A stretch of DNA of 32,015 bases from an uncultured delta proteobacterium (GTDB lineage Bacteria; Myxococcota_A; Polyangia; Polyangiales; Ga0077539), in contig CAIOSS010000681.1 of assembly GCA_903860995.1 (NCBI GenBank), positions 1 through 32,015 of the forward strand. Reading direction: 5' to 3'. The notes under the pieces are model-generated. The model saw only the letters and a list, made by a program, of their open reading frames with translations. It was not told the DNA's origin and made no database searches. The position numbers were made by a program, and so were the translations under genes. Below are positions 1 through 7,258 of this stretch, piece by piece (the first letter of the stretch is position 1; each line of letters starts with the position of its first letter).

Positions 1-474
1 ACCGCCCTCGCCGCCAAGGCGCTGATCCCGCGGCGCGCGGTGGAGAAGATCCGCGAGGGCTGCGGCAACATCGACGCCGCCACCGACTGCGTCGCGCTCA
101 ACGCGCTCTTCATCCGGCACGCCGCCGCCATCAAGGGCCGCCACCCGCTGGCCAGGTCCGACATCGTCGAGGCCGGCGACGTGGGCAATGCGCTGCTCAA
201 GATTCTCCAGCCGAAGCGCGCCCGCGCCCGCGCCACCTCCGCCGACGTCGCCCGCGCCGTCGACCACCGCGACCGACTCTGGACCCTCCTCGTGCAGCGC
301 TTCGAGGGCCCCCACGGACTCGAGCGCGCCGCCATGCACCTCTGGGGTCGCGACGACGCGCAGCACGTTGCGCCGCTGCTGTCGTTCACGCCGAACGCCG
401 CGCGCGAGGGCCGCCGCGAAGCCCACCGACGGACCTCTCCCTACGCCTGCTCCCACACGCTCGGGACCGCGTAG
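1..474 (+). CDS. Hypothetical protein, 5' end outside the window
   Basis: The reading frame is open from base 1 to a stop at 472-474, so this is the C-terminal part (157 residues visible) of a gene that starts upstream; the GTG at 40 is only an internal candidate start. The visible protein has a helical-looking first half with three Cys near the start (GCGN, TDC) and an Arg/Ala-rich middle. I do not recognise a family, and no signal peptide or membrane segment can be seen. Its last 34 bases overlap the 3' end of the convergent toxin gene, so the true C-terminus may have been altered by whatever joined the two. Confidence 0.5.
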   Translation, partial: TALAAKALIPRRAVEKIREGCGNIDAATDCVALNALFIRHAAAIKGRHPLARSDIVEAGDVGNALLKILQPKRARARATSADVARAVDHRDRLWTLLVQRFEGPHGLERAAMHLWGRDDAQHVAPLLSFTPNAAREGRREAHRRTSPYACSHTLGTA

Positions 475-815
475 GCGGTCACCAGCACGTCGCGCGTGAC
501 GATCGTGAGCCCCTCGACGATCGCCTGCGCCACGAGGATGCGATCGAAGGGATCGCGATGGATCAGCGGCAGCGTGCGCACCAGCTCAGCATGCGCGACG
601 CCGACCGGCAGCTCGCGGAAGCCGTAGTCGGCGACCGCCTCGGCGAACGAGCCCCTCACGGCGATCTTGCCGAGCCCCGCCTTGATCGCCACCTCCCACG
701 CGCTCGCCGCGCTCACCAGCACTTCGTCGGCCGCGCGGATGCGCCGCACGACCTTCGCGGGCAACGTCCCCTCGTCCCACCAGAGGAAGGCGTGGGTGTC
801 GAGCAGCAGCCTCAA
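441..815 (-). CDS. vapC: VapC-like PIN-domain toxin
   Basis: A 124-residue protein of normal VapC length, predicted to be a Mg2+-dependent ribonuclease toxin. It opens with the PIN signature LLLDTHAFLWW (Asp6). The other expected acidic residues are Glu41 in SAWEVAIK, Asp91 in DPFDR and Asp109 in TRD, so the active site looks complete. The likely start is TTG at 815-813: it overlaps the TGA of the antitoxin gene (sequence TTGA), which implies translational coupling, and it places the PIN strand right at the N-terminus. Longer upstream starts in this frame would run through the antitoxin gene. The family assignment is strong; the RNA target cannot be read from the sequence. Confidence 0.88.
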   Translation of the reverse strand: MRLLLDTHAFLWWDEGTLPAKVVRRIRAADEVLVSAASAWEVAIKAGLGKIAVRGSFAEAVADYGFRELPVGVAHAELVRTLPLIHRDPFDRILVAQAIVEGLTIVTRDVLVTAYAVPSVWEQA

Positions 816-1075
816 CGCGCGCTTCCCTCGAAGGCGGCGAGGACGTCGTCGGGCAACGGATCGTCGAAGTCGCTCGCGACCACGAAGCGCCCCTTGCCCT
901 TCCCGGGCACGCGCAGCTTCACCGCGCCATCCTCCAGCGGGACGAGGCGCGCCCGCGGCTTCCCGGCGCGCGCCAGGATGATGGTCTCCCCCGCGCTGGC
1001 CCGCTCGACCAGCTCCGGCAGATGGGCCTTGGCCTCGGCGATGTTGTAGACCGCTGCCTTCGTCCGATCGCTCAT
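812..1075 (-). CDS. vapB: Phd/YefM-type antitoxin
   Basis: An 87-residue protein preceding the PIN toxin and overlapping it by 4 bp. The N-terminal half (YNIAEAKAHLPELVERASAGE, then a strand ending in PRARLVPLE) is the Phd/YefM DNA-binding fold. The acidic C-terminal tail (SDFDDPLPDD) is the kind of segment that wraps the toxin. Its product should neutralise the toxin and repress the operon with it. An ideal 15-bp palindrome lies about 19 bp upstream of the ATG at 1075 and is the probable operator. Pairing of a Phd-type antitoxin with a PIN toxin is a common VapBC arrangement. Confidence 0.88.
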   Translation of the reverse strand: MSDRTKAAVYNIAEAKAHLPELVERASAGETIILARAGKPRARLVPLEDGAVKLRVPGKGKGRFVVASDFDDPLPDDVLAAFEGSAR

Positions 1076-1093
1076 CCGCCGACGGTAGCAACC

Positions 1094-1108
1094 TGACCAC
1101 CCTGGTCA
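1094..1108. promoter_or_regulatory. Palindromic operator between two divergent toxin-antitoxin modules
   Basis: TGACCA-CCC-TGGTCA is a perfect 6-bp inverted repeat with a 3-bp spacer. It sits between the antitoxin start (1075, minus) and the ATG at 1109 of the broken nucleotidyltransferase gene (plus). Its position and symmetry fit an autoregulatory site for the antitoxin or toxin-antitoxin complex. The function is inferred. Confidence 0.6.
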
Positions 1109-1508
1109 ATGCAGCCGCCGTCCGTCGCCGCGATCGCGCCGCTCCCTCCGCCCGCCTCTTCGGCCATCCCTCCCTTCGTGAACCTCACGCGCGCCGAGAC
1201 CGGCGCCCTCGCCGACCTCTGCGCCACCGTTCGCACCCGCTTCGGCCCATGCCTGCGCGAGCTCCGCCCTCTTCGGCTCGCGCGCCCGCGGTGAGGGCCA
1301 CGAGCACTCGGACCTCGACGTGCTCATCGTCGTCGACGACCTCGCCGGCTCCGGGGCTCGCGCGGTCGCGCAGGGCTGCGGCGACCTCCTCACCGCCTAC
1401 GACGTGCTCGTCTCGCCCTTCATCGTGAGCACCGAGCACATCACGCGCCTGCGCTCCCGCGAGCGCCTCATCGCCGCAGAGATCGCCCGCGACGCGGTGC
1501 CGCGGTGA
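1109..1508 (+). pseudogene. Frameshifted MNT-type nucleotidyltransferase
   Basis: Two adjoining frames together encode a minimal nucleotidyltransferase. The first frame, from ATG 1109, gives a Pro-rich leader and LTRAETGALADLCATVRTRF; the second gives LFGSRARGEGHEHSDLDVLI and the domain's remainder to the stop at 1506-1508. The GSRARG...DLDV part is the canonical GSx10DxD nucleotidyl-transfer motif, with both Asp present. The frames join only if one C of the CCC at 1267-1269 is removed, so the gene carries a +1 insertion. MNT proteins usually pair with HEPN proteins as antitoxin/toxin modules, and a HEPN-like start follows with a 4-bp overlap (GTGA). It is either a decayed gene or a single-base sequencing error. 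Confidence 0.72.
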
Positions 1509-1900
1509 CCGGCGACAACCGCCGCCGCAACATCGCCGAGGAGGTGGCCCGCGCCGAAGAGTCGCCGCGCGCGGCGCACGGCGAGGCCGTCGTGCGCGAC
1601 CAGGTGTCGGGCTACTACATCGCGCAGTTCGGGCGCGACGCCGTAGGGGCCATCGACGACCTGATCGAACCGGACGACTGGAAGCTGTGGCAGCAGCTGT
1701 CGATGCCCGCCGCGGCGGCGTTGCTCAAGGCGATCGCGGCGCGAATCGACCTGCGAATGATCCGCAAGCACAAGCGAGTACCCAAGAAGCCCGTCCCCAA
1801 GAGGAATCGCTTCAAGAACGAGCCTCACGTCTCGACCAAGAAGCTGCTGGATGGGACCGCGAAGGAGAAACCGAAGAAGGCCTCATCAAAGGCACGTTGA
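1505..1900 (+). CDS. Chimeric ORF: HEPN-like start joined to an IS4-type transposase tail
   Basis: The 131-residue frame starts at GTG 1505, overlapping the nucleotidyltransferase stop by 4 bp as in MNT-HEPN operons. Residues 1 to about 22 (RRRNIAEEVARAEESPRAA) resemble the first helix of HEPN proteins. The expected HEPN core (RxxxxH with a YY/AYY motif) is absent. Instead the rest, with RMIRKHKRVPKKPVPKRNR and HVSTKKLL before a Lys-rich end, resembles the basic C-terminus of IS4-family transposases. I read it as the product of a deletion or insertion that removed the HEPN body and most of the transposase. The transposase similarity is from memory of the family and is moderate. A hairpin follows the stop. 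Confidence 0.5.
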   Translation: MTGDNRRRNIAEEVARAEESPRAAHGEAVVRDQVSGYYIAQFGRDAVGAIDDLIEPDDWKLWQQLSMPAAAALLKAIAARIDLRMIRKHKRVPKKPVPKRNRFKNEPHVSTKKLLDGTAKEKPKKASSKAR

Positions 1901-1907
1901 AAGGGCT

Positions 1908-1923
1908 GGTTGGTAGACCAACC
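1908..1923. terminator. Hairpin between convergent genes
   Basis: GGTTGG-TAGA-CCAACC forms a perfect 6-bp stem between the stop of the chimeric ORF (1900, plus) and the stop of the lipoprotein gene (1942, minus). There is no T-run. A bidirectional terminator is the simplest reading. Confidence 0.45.
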
Positions 1924-1941
1924 ACCGGACAACCCAACCGG

Positions 1942-2769
1942 TCACTCCCCCGAGGCACCATCGGAGGCAGCCGCAGGGTTCGCCTGCCGTCGCTGGCGGA
2001 ACCGCTCGAAGCGCGCGGCCATGGCGGCCTCATAGGCTGCGTGCCGCGCGGCGTCCCGAGACCGCGACCGCAGGCTCAAGGCGTAGGCCGACGATGGCGC
2101 CGCTGCCACAGGTGCGGAGCCCGGCGATGGCGCGGCTGCCACCTCGAGAGACCGGCTCATGAGGAGCGCCCGCCCCTCCCACTCGGCTCGAAAGCAGGCG
2201 GTCCCGCTCGCGACGGCCTGCGCCAGCTCGGGCGCGTCTCCCGGGATACCACCAGGGTTCGCGGCCAGGGCCTCCTGCATCGCCGCCTGGACGATGCAGC
2301 CCTCGCCGAACATGAACACCCGGTCCGGCCCGAGGCGAGACTCGACGTGGCGGCCGCGCACGAAGGTGAACTGCACCCGGCGGTCTGGGGCGCCGAGCGC
2401 CCTCGTCAGACCCGCCAGGGCCTCCTGGAAGCCCGCCGCGAGGCCCTCTGGAGCGACCTGCGCCGTCGCCTGGTCGTACAGGGCCACACCTCCTACGAAG
2501 GTCACGCAGCGCGCCACCTGCGACGCGACCGGACCGGGTGCCGTCTGGCCCGACGAAGGCGCCCTGACGGAGAAGCAGGCCACCTCCACCCCGGGCGTGC
2601 TCGTGTCCCGCGAGACCGGCGCTCCGAGGTGCGCCACGACCTCCTCCCACGACCGATCCACCACCGCGTCCACCCACGCCGCCTCGCGACCCACCGACGT
2701 CGGCCTGACCGACATCCCAGCCCCGCAGCCGCCCAGGAGGGCCATCATCGAAATCAGCAGTCGCTTCAT
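1942..2769 (-). CDS. Lipoprotein of unknown function
   Basis: 275 residues from ATG 2769, which is preceded by a good ribosome site (GAGGAGCGAGGGT). This start gives a lipoprotein signal: MKR, a hydrophobic stretch, then LLGGC with Cys15 as the likely lipidated residue. Upstream in-frame starts lack a signal and run into repeat copy 1. The mature part holds four more Cys and a central segment QFTFVRGRHVESRLGP. The C-terminal third is Ala/Pro-rich, with a short duplication at DNA level (CGATGGCGC-CTGCCAC near 2092 and 2124), and then basic. No domain is recognised. It would be anchored in the envelope; its role is unknown. Confidence 0.7.
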   Translation of the reverse strand: MKRLLISMMALLGGCGAGMSVRPTSVGREAAWVDAVVDRSWEEVVAHLGAPVSRDTSTPGVEVACFSVRAPSSGQTAPGPVASQVARCVTFVGGVALYDQATAQVAPEGLAAGFQEALAGLTRALGAPDRRVQFTFVRGRHVESRLGPDRVFMFGEGCIVQAAMQEALAANPGGIPGDAPELAQAVASGTACFRAEWEGRALLMSRSLEVAAAPSPGSAPVAAAPSSAYALSLRSRSRDAARHAAYEAAMAARFERFRQRRQANPAAASDGASGE

Positions 2770-2888
2770 ACCCTCGCTCCTCTTCCAGCCGTCACCCGAC
2801 GCGCGGACCCTGCCGGATTCCCCTGCGCCTGTCACCCGCTCCCCGCCCAACGACCGCTCACCGGCGCAGGGGCCCAGGCCTCCCCGGT

Positions 2889-3010
2889 GCACAGGGCGTC
2901 CAATGAGGCACCCCGGCTGGCACGGATTCACCCGGGTTTACAGAGGATCCATGATCAGCAGGACACCGTCCCGCGAGCGCCGCCAAGAGCTTCCGGGACG
3001 CCGCCCTGGC
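2889..3010 (+). repeat. Dispersed ~123-bp structured repeat, copy 1
   Basis: The most diverged of four copies in the same orientation. It runs from GCACAGGGCGTCC to GGGACGCCGCCCTGGC. Shared landmarks are GCRYAGGGCGTYC at the left end, GGATTC-CGGGTTTAC in the middle, ATGATCAGCAGGACACCGT, and GGACGCCGCC-TGGC at the right end. The ends form imperfect terminal inverted repeats (GGCGTCC and GGACGCC). Here the inner GGGTT/AACCC stem of the other copies is degraded, and the C-run is one base shorter than in copy 4. Copies differ by indels, so no protein frame is conserved across it. Confidence 0.88.
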
Positions 3011-3160
3011 CCGAGGCGCACATCGCCGCGTAGCGCAGCGCCGGGTCGAGGGTGACGCCGCCCCCGCGGGCGTCTGTGGGCGGACTCGCCGGGTCAGCGT
3101 CGGTCGTGGTCCAGCGGAGCGGTTCGTCCCGGACGAAGGTGAACCGACCAGGTCGTCGGG
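2955..3160 (-). pseudogene. Possible gene remnant running into repeat copy 1
   Basis: Between the stop of the WD40-like gene and repeat copy 1, one minus frame reads as plausible protein (GRFTFVRDEPLRWTTTDAD, later VTLDPALRYAAMCASG). It then enters the repeat and stops inside it after RGTVSC. No start codon is convincing and no family is recognised. It may be the 3' remnant of a gene truncated at the repeat, or simply an open frame in GC-rich DNA. Confidence 0.3.
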
Positions 3161-3166
3161 ATGGGT

Positions 3167-4087
3167 TCAGTAGGCGTCGGGCCCGAGCCAGCGCACCCGT
3201 CCCTCCTTTTCGAGCACCGCGAGCATTCCGCTGCACGCGACGACCGCGCGCAACCCGCCGAGTTCGAGACGCACGCGCTGCCAGCGTCCGCGCTCGGCCC
3301 CCGTCGCGACGTCGAAGATGGCCACGATGCCGGTCGTGTCCCATGCCACAACGTGCCTCGCGTCCGGGGTCAGCCGCAGTGGGACGCTCGCAAACTCTGG
3401 GATCCGCAGCGTCGTGCGGGCTCCGTCTGGCGCGCGGACGATGAGGGCCCCATCGTCGCTGGTGCGCAGGATCAGCCATCCCAGATCATCCACGCTGACG
3501 AGCTCGCCACGCGGCAGACCGAGCTTCTCGCGCGCCGTGCCCCCGAGTGGAACCCGCTCGTGGTCTGGGTAGGCGTACTCGTAGGTCGCCGCGAGCGACC
3601 AGGGAGGCAGGACGTTCTGGCCCAGCGCGAGCTGACGTGGTGGCGCCAACGGGGCCGACAAGCGGAACTCCAGGAGCCGAGCGACCCGGTCGGTGGGGTG
3701 CCCGCCGCGCTCCTGGGTCTCGGCCAGCACGCGATCCGGTCCGGCGATGGCGGCGCACACGAAGACGTCGTTGGAGTAGGTGGTCGGCCAGCGGGCGCGC
3801 ACCGCCCCGTCGTCGAGCCCGCGCACTTGCAACTCGTGGTCGGCCCGCACGATGGCCGCGAGGCCGTGGCCCGCCGCGAGCGCCACGACGGGACCTTCGC
3901 CCGCGAAGGTTCGCGCGACCGCGGGGCCGCTCCACACGGCGAGGAGGCCGTCGGCGCTCACCGACACCAGCCGTGTGCCGTCCACCGCGAGAAATGCCGC
4001 GGGCCTCCCTCCAGGGGCGTCGCAACTGGCCTGCAACCCCAGAACGCCGTCCGTCTCTTCTCCCGCGCGAGTCACATGTCCTGCCAT
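3167..4087 (-). CDS. WD40/quinoprotein-like beta-propeller protein
   Basis: 306 residues from ATG 4087 (MAGHVTRAGEE). Repeated propeller-like strands are visible: FLAVDGTRLVSVSADGLLAVW, VVALAAGHGLAAIVRADHELQVRGLDDGAVRARW, LILRTSDDGALIVRAPDG, and HVVAWDTTGIVAIFDVATG. These have the spacing of WD40 or PQQ-type blades, but only about four are clear, so the protein may be short for a full propeller. There is no signal peptide at this start. The frame is open further upstream to 4279, but that stretch is low-complexity and overlaps a possible divergent acidic ORF. The fold suggests a binding or scaffold role; no catalytic motif is seen. Confidence 0.6.
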   Translation of the reverse strand: MAGHVTRAGEETDGVLGLQASCDAPGGRPAAFLAVDGTRLVSVSADGLLAVWSGPAVARTFAGEGPVVALAAGHGLAAIVRADHELQVRGLDDGAVRARWPTTYSNDVFVCAAIAGPDRVLAETQERGGHPTDRVARLLEFRLSAPLAPPRQLALGQNVLPPWSLAATYEYAYPDHERVPLGGTAREKLGLPRGELVSVDDLGWLILRTSDDGALIVRAPDGARTTLRIPEFASVPLRLTPDARHVVAWDTTGIVAIFDVATGAERGRWQRVRLELGGLRAVVACSGMLAVLEKEGRVRWLGPDAY

Positions 4088-4139
4088 GGGGCGGACTCCA
4101 GCATGTCTCCGTGACAAAGGTCCAACCGACACCCGACTC

Positions 4140-4440
4140 GTGCGGAGTGCGGTGCACCCGGAAAACAAGGATCCGTGGGCCGAAGACGAGGACGGCGGGC
4201 CGTACCCCGACGACATCGGTCCAGAGGACTTCCCGTTTCCCGAGGAAGGCGCCGGACCGAAGGGCGCCGATCCCTCCATGACCTGGCCCGAAGATGCGGG
4301 CGAGCCGCCTGATCCTCCGCCGCCGCTCGCCGAGGACCGGGGCGATCCGCCAGTGCCGCCGGTTGGCTACGAGGGGCGACGCACCGGGCGGAGACCTTCC
4401 GCGCATGGCACTGGGCGCGGCGGTCGACGATCACGAGCGC
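4140..4440 (+). other. Possible acidic Pro-rich ORF, interrupted
   Basis: From GTG 4140 a frame gives VHPENKDPWAEDEDGG, then PYPDDIGPEDFPFPEEG and further Pro/Asp/Glu-rich sequence to about PPVGYEG. Its composition differs from random GC-rich frames, so it may be genuinely coding. It then runs into the cysteine-rich fragment that follows in a different frame, with no stop of its own before that. It may be the N-terminal part of a gene broken at about 4380-4440. This is a low-confidence call. Confidence 0.28.
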
Positions 4441-4444
4441 GCTG

Positions 4445-5086
4445 GTGGTCGACCACGACTGGACCCGGCCGAGCTACGACCGCAACGCGGCGACCGGGTG
4501 CGAGGCCAACCTCCCGACCAGCCCGACGTACTGCGCCGCGTGCGGCACCGTGTGCCCGGCGGTCACCAACGGCGTCCCGGCGCGCACCGCGGGCGTCATC
4601 GGGTTCGCCTTCAACGCGACCGGCATCAGCGCGACGGCGTTTCGGGCGGACACCCACGGCAACCTCCTGCTCGGCACGACCGGCGGGTCGTCGTCGCTCA
4701 CCAACGCGTGCCCGCTCACGGGCACGTCGCGCGCGTTCACCATCGCCCCGCTGTGGGGCGACATGAACCTCAACCGCGTGCTCACGCCCGCCGGGCGGCA
4801 CCGCATCTGCACGGTGAACACTGGCAGCGCGCCGAGCCGCCAGTGGGCCGTCACCTGGGAGGAGGTGCCGTTCTACAGCTCCACCATCACCACGGCGGCG
4901 ACGTTCTCGGCGGTGATGTCCGAGGCCACGTCGGCGATCACCTTCCAGTGGGCGACCGGCTGCGTCTCGACCTCGGCGACCATCGGCGTGCAGGGCGCGA
5001 CCACCGCGCAGTCGACCACCGTCGGCACCTGCAACGTCGCGCAGAGCCTCAACGGCAACCAGGTCACGCTCACCCTCGTCCCCTGA
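4445..5086 (+). CDS. N-terminally truncated cysteine-rich surface protein with nidogen-like domain
   Basis: 213 residues from GTG 4445, but the coding pattern already looks real from about 4382 (RAETFRAWHWARRSTITSA) and no start precedes it. The first part, DRNAATGCEANLPTS-YCAACGTVCP, is the module (DGxxANGCE...CGACGxxC) that recurs in the large lipoprotein at 20231-24883, normally far from the N-terminus. The remainder, with FRADTHGNLLLG, APLWGDMNLNR, WAVTWEEVPFYS and a threonine-rich strand region, resembles the extracellular nidogen-like domain common in myxobacterial surface proteins. There is no signal peptide. I take it as the 3' part of a larger secreted protein joined to foreign sequence near 4.4 kb. 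Confidence 0.55.
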   Translation: MVDHDWTRPSYDRNAATGCEANLPTSPTYCAACGTVCPAVTNGVPARTAGVIGFAFNATGISATAFRADTHGNLLLGTTGGSSSLTNACPLTGTSRAFTIAPLWGDMNLNRVLTPAGRHRICTVNTGSAPSRQWAVTWEEVPFYSSTITTAATFSAVMSEATSAITFQWATGCVSTSATIGVQGATTAQSTTVGTCNVAQSLNGNQVTLTLVP

Positions 5087-5205
5087 TCCCTGCGTCGGTG
5101 CACACCCTCTGAACGGCGTTCGTCCCCCACTGGACGGGCGCCGCGAGGGCGTGCAACGGTCGACGTCCGACAGTCCTGTCGCCGTTCGGGGAGCCCGTTC
5201 AGCCG

Positions 5206-6342
5206 ATGAAAAGAAGCGTCCTCTGGTTCGCGTTGCTCTTGCCCGCCTGCGATGCCGCGGGTGGAGACAGCATCTTCGTGGTCGAAGACGACGTGCCCGA
5301 AGAGGTCGACGCGGGCTTCGCGCCGATTGACACCGGCGTCGCCCGCGACACGGGCATCGTGCGCCCGACGGACAACGGCGTCGTGCCGCGCGACCTGGGC
5401 TCCCCCGTCGACGCGGGCTCCCCCGTCGACGCGGGCTTCCCCGTGGACAACGGGTTCGAGCGCGACGTGGGCTTCCCCGTGGACGTGGGCTTCCCCCGCG
5501 ACGCGGGCTTCGCGCTGGACACCGGCGTCACGCCCGGGCGCACCACCGTGATCGCCGGGCGGCGCTGCACCGTCGACGGCGACTGCTTCGGCGCCGCGTC
5601 CGCCCTCGCGTGCGTCACCACCATCGGCGGCAACGTGTGCACCGTCGGCGCGGGCTGCGACCAGGGCTCCGTCGCGGCGGAGGAGGCCGCCTGCGGGGGC
5701 CGCTACGCGACGTGCCTCGTGTACTCGACCCCGGCCACCGGGCCGCAGATCAGCCTGTGCAGCCGCGCGTGCGTCTCCGGGGCGCGCACGGAGGCCACCG
5801 GCGCGTGCCCCGCCAGCTCGATCTGCACCACCAACTGGCTGCAACTGCAGACCGCGCAGACCGAGGCGCCGGGCTGCCTGCCGTTCTGCACCTCCGACGC
5901 CGACTGCGCCGGGGCCCTCGCCGGCGACGCCTCCGTCATGCGCTGCAACACCCGCCTCGGGCGCTGCACGACGGCGCCCGTCAACCCCGCGCTGCGCGCC
6001 GACGGGTCGCTCTGCAACCCGATGATGATCCAGTCGACCGGCGTCGCGCAGTGCCGCGGCACGTGCTTCTCGCTCTCCACGGCGCGCCCGGCGGAGGGCC
6101 TGTGCGGGTCGTTCATCAACGTCCGCACCGCCCCTGCGGGGTGCACCGACGACCCGATGATGACCCCGCGCGGCCCGATGGGCGACGAGCTGGGCGTGTG
6201 CATCTTCCGCGAGTGCACCAACAACGTGGGCTGCACCGGCGGGTCGTACTGCGTGTACCCCGAAGACGCGTCGGGTGTGCGCCGCGACGCGGTGCCGTAC
6301 TGCGCCTACCGCACGACGCTCCAGCCGAGCGGCATTCCCTGA
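5206..6342 (+). CDS. Cysteine-rich lipoprotein with hexapeptide linker
   Basis: 378 residues from ATG 5206. MKRSVLWFALLLPAC is a lipoprotein signal with Cys15 as the lipidated residue. An acidic stretch leads into a linker made of hexapeptides of the type (S/F)PVDxG. The body (from about residue 110) holds many Cys in short spacings (RRCTVDGDCFG, CTSDADCAG, RCNTRLGRCT, ECTNNVGCTGGSYC), probably disulfide-bonded repeats exposed at the cell surface. The pattern CxxDxDC is common in Deltaproteobacteria-like and myxobacterial surface lipoproteins. No enzymatic motif is seen. A short palindrome (GAACG-G-CGTTC, 5111-5121) lies in the gap upstream. Confidence 0.75.
   Translation: MKRSVLWFALLLPACDAAGGDSIFVVEDDVPEEVDAGFAPIDTGVARDTGIVRPTDNGVVPRDLGSPVDAGSPVDAGFPVDNGFERDVGFPVDVGFPRDAGFALDTGVTPGRTTVIAGRRCTVDGDCFGAASALACVTTIGGNVCTVGAGCDQGSVAAEEAACGGRYATCLVYSTPATGPQISLCSRACVSGARTEATGACPASSICTTNWLQLQTAQTEAPGCLPFCTSDADCAGALAGDASVMRCNTRLGRCTTAPVNPALRADGSLCNPMMIQSTGVAQCRGTCFSLSTARPAEGLCGSFINVRTAPAGCTDDPMMTPRGPMGDELGVCIFRECTNNVGCTGGSYCVYPEDASGVRRDAVPYCAYRTTLQPSGIP
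5401..5526 (+). repeat. 18-bp tandem repeat encoding the lipoprotein linker
   Basis: Seven consecutive 18-bp units encode SPVDAG, SPVDAG, FPVDNG, FERDVG, FPVDVG, FPRDAG and FALDTG. The first two units are almost identical in DNA, which suggests recent slippage expansion. Length variation between strains would change the distance of the cysteine-rich body from the membrane. Confidence 0.8.
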
Positions 6343-6613
6343 TTCACGCGGCCTGGTCGCGGCGCGCGGCGGGCGGCGCGAGCGAGAGTCCCGTTCGAAT
6401 CCGGGGCGCCCGCCCACGCCGACGGTCGACGCCTCACCGGAGCGAAGCGACGGCGCGACCGCCCACGCCCACAGTCCCCGGCGTTTCGATCTGCGCCCGC
6501 GACGATCGGAGATGAGATCGAGCACGTAGTCTTCGGCCATCACGTCGGCGACGCGGCCGAGGCCGACGAGGCCGAGGGTGATCCAGACGGCGGTGAAGGC
6601 CGCGCACCCCGGC
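6343..6613. other. Gene-free stretch with possible remnants
   Basis: No complete gene is seen. On the minus strand around 6515-6600 a frame reads FTAVWITLGLVGLGRVADV then MAEDYVLDLISDRRG, which could be a fragment of a membrane protein gene but lacks both ends. The rest looks like scrambled sequence leading to the ABC fragment and repeat copy 2. Confidence 0.4.
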
Positions 6614-6705
6614 GTGCGGGCCCGCGGGGTGACCCGGCGGTACCTCATGGGCGACGTGTCCATCGACGCGCTGCGCGGGGTCGACCTGAGCCTCGACGAG
6701 GGGGT
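6614..6705 (+). pseudogene. N-terminal fragment of an ABC transporter ATPase
   Basis: The plus frame reads VRARGVTRRYLMGDVSIDAL and then RGVDLSLDEG. This matches the first strands of LolD/MacB-type ATPases (typical pattern: VTRVYxMGDVxVxALRxVSLxVxxGEFVA), including the position just before the Walker A motif. The similarity stops at repeat copy 2, so Walker A and everything after it are missing. The gene was cut at or very near the repeat boundary. Its other half is not in this window. Confidence 0.6.
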
Positions 6706-6828
6706 GCATAGGGCGTCCAACGGGGCACCCCGGCCCGGCATGGATTCGCTCGGGTTTACTGAGAATCCATGATCAGCAGGACACCGTCCCGCGAGCGCTG
6801 CAAGGAGCTCCCTGGACGCCGCCTTGGC
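6706..6828 (+). repeat. Dispersed ~123-bp structured repeat, copy 2
   Basis: Runs from GCATAGGGCGTCC to GGACGCCGCCTTGGC, in the same orientation as the others. In this copy the inner hairpin is GGATTC...GAATCC, whereas copies 3 and 4 have GGGTT-TACAGAG-AACCC, so base pairing is kept while the sequence differs. The left flank is a truncated ABC ATPase and the right flank a truncated carbonic anhydrase. No target duplication is visible across the copy, as expected if the two flanks come from different places. Confidence 0.92.
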
Positions 6829-6830
6829 GC

Positions 6831-6989
6831 GTGGCGGAGATCCACGTGCGCCGCTCGGTCGAGGCGGTCTTCGAGCAGAGCGTCGTCCTGCGCGAGATGA
6901 TCGAGGGCGGCCACATCGCCCTCGTGGGCGCGATGTACTCCGTGGAGACCGGCGGCATGGACCCATTCGATCAGAGCGCTCGTGCGTGA
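6831..6989 (+). pseudogene. C-terminal fragment of a beta-carbonic anhydrase
   Basis: Immediately after repeat copy 2 the plus frame reads HVRRSVEAVFEQSVVLREMI, then EGGHIALVGAMYSVETGGM, and ends at the TGA at 6987-6989. This matches the end of beta-class carbonic anhydrases (NVxxSVxxLxxxSPxLxxxxxxGxxxIVGAxYDVxTGxV). The zinc-binding N-terminal two-thirds is absent and there is no start codon with a ribosome site, so it cannot be functional. The last residues after the TGGM position do not look typical. Confidence 0.6.
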
Positions 6990-7037
6990 CCGCGGCAACG
7001 GCTGCGTCGCCAGGGTTCCGCGTTGACGGCGCGCGGT

Positions 7038-7061
7038 CGCTCCGCCCTCCGGAGGGGAGCG
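7038..7061. terminator. Strong GC hairpin after gene fragments
   Basis: CGCTCC-g-CCCTCC faces GGAGGG-GAGCG, giving a long nearly perfect stem with almost no loop. It lies about 50 bp after the carbonic anhydrase fragment. No T-run follows. It may be a relic terminator or simply a cruciform-prone sequence. Confidence 0.35.
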
Positions 7062-7119
7062 CGCGCCCACGTCGTCAGTCCCTGCCTCGCGGGCGGTGGC
7101 GTCGCCGGCTGCGTCGCTC

Positions 7120-7258
7120 ATGATGGCGCTCGGCGAGATGCAGCAGTCGGGCGCGGTGCTGATCATCGAAGCGCCCGAGGGGGACCCCTCAACTCAAGGA
7201 GGTCGACTTCATCAAGTATCGCCTGCCGGACGGTGCGCCGTCTGCCACCGGAGCCTGA
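7120..7258 (+). pseudogene. Frameshifted C-terminal fragment of an unknown conserved protein
   Basis: One frame gives MMALGEMQQSGAVLIIEAPE then GDP. After a +1 shift the next frame continues LKEVDFIKYRLPDGAPSATG and stops at 7256-7258. The two pieces join smoothly (EGDPQLKEVDF) if one T near 7190 is removed, so this looks like the broken end of a real gene. I do not recognise the family. Confidence 0.35.

Noticed and set aside
4873..6966. A 697-residue minus-strand frame opposite the lipoprotein at 5206
   Set aside because: It is a GC-rich shadow dominated by Ala, Arg, Gly and Val; the plus-strand lipoprotein has a signal peptide and ordered cysteines.
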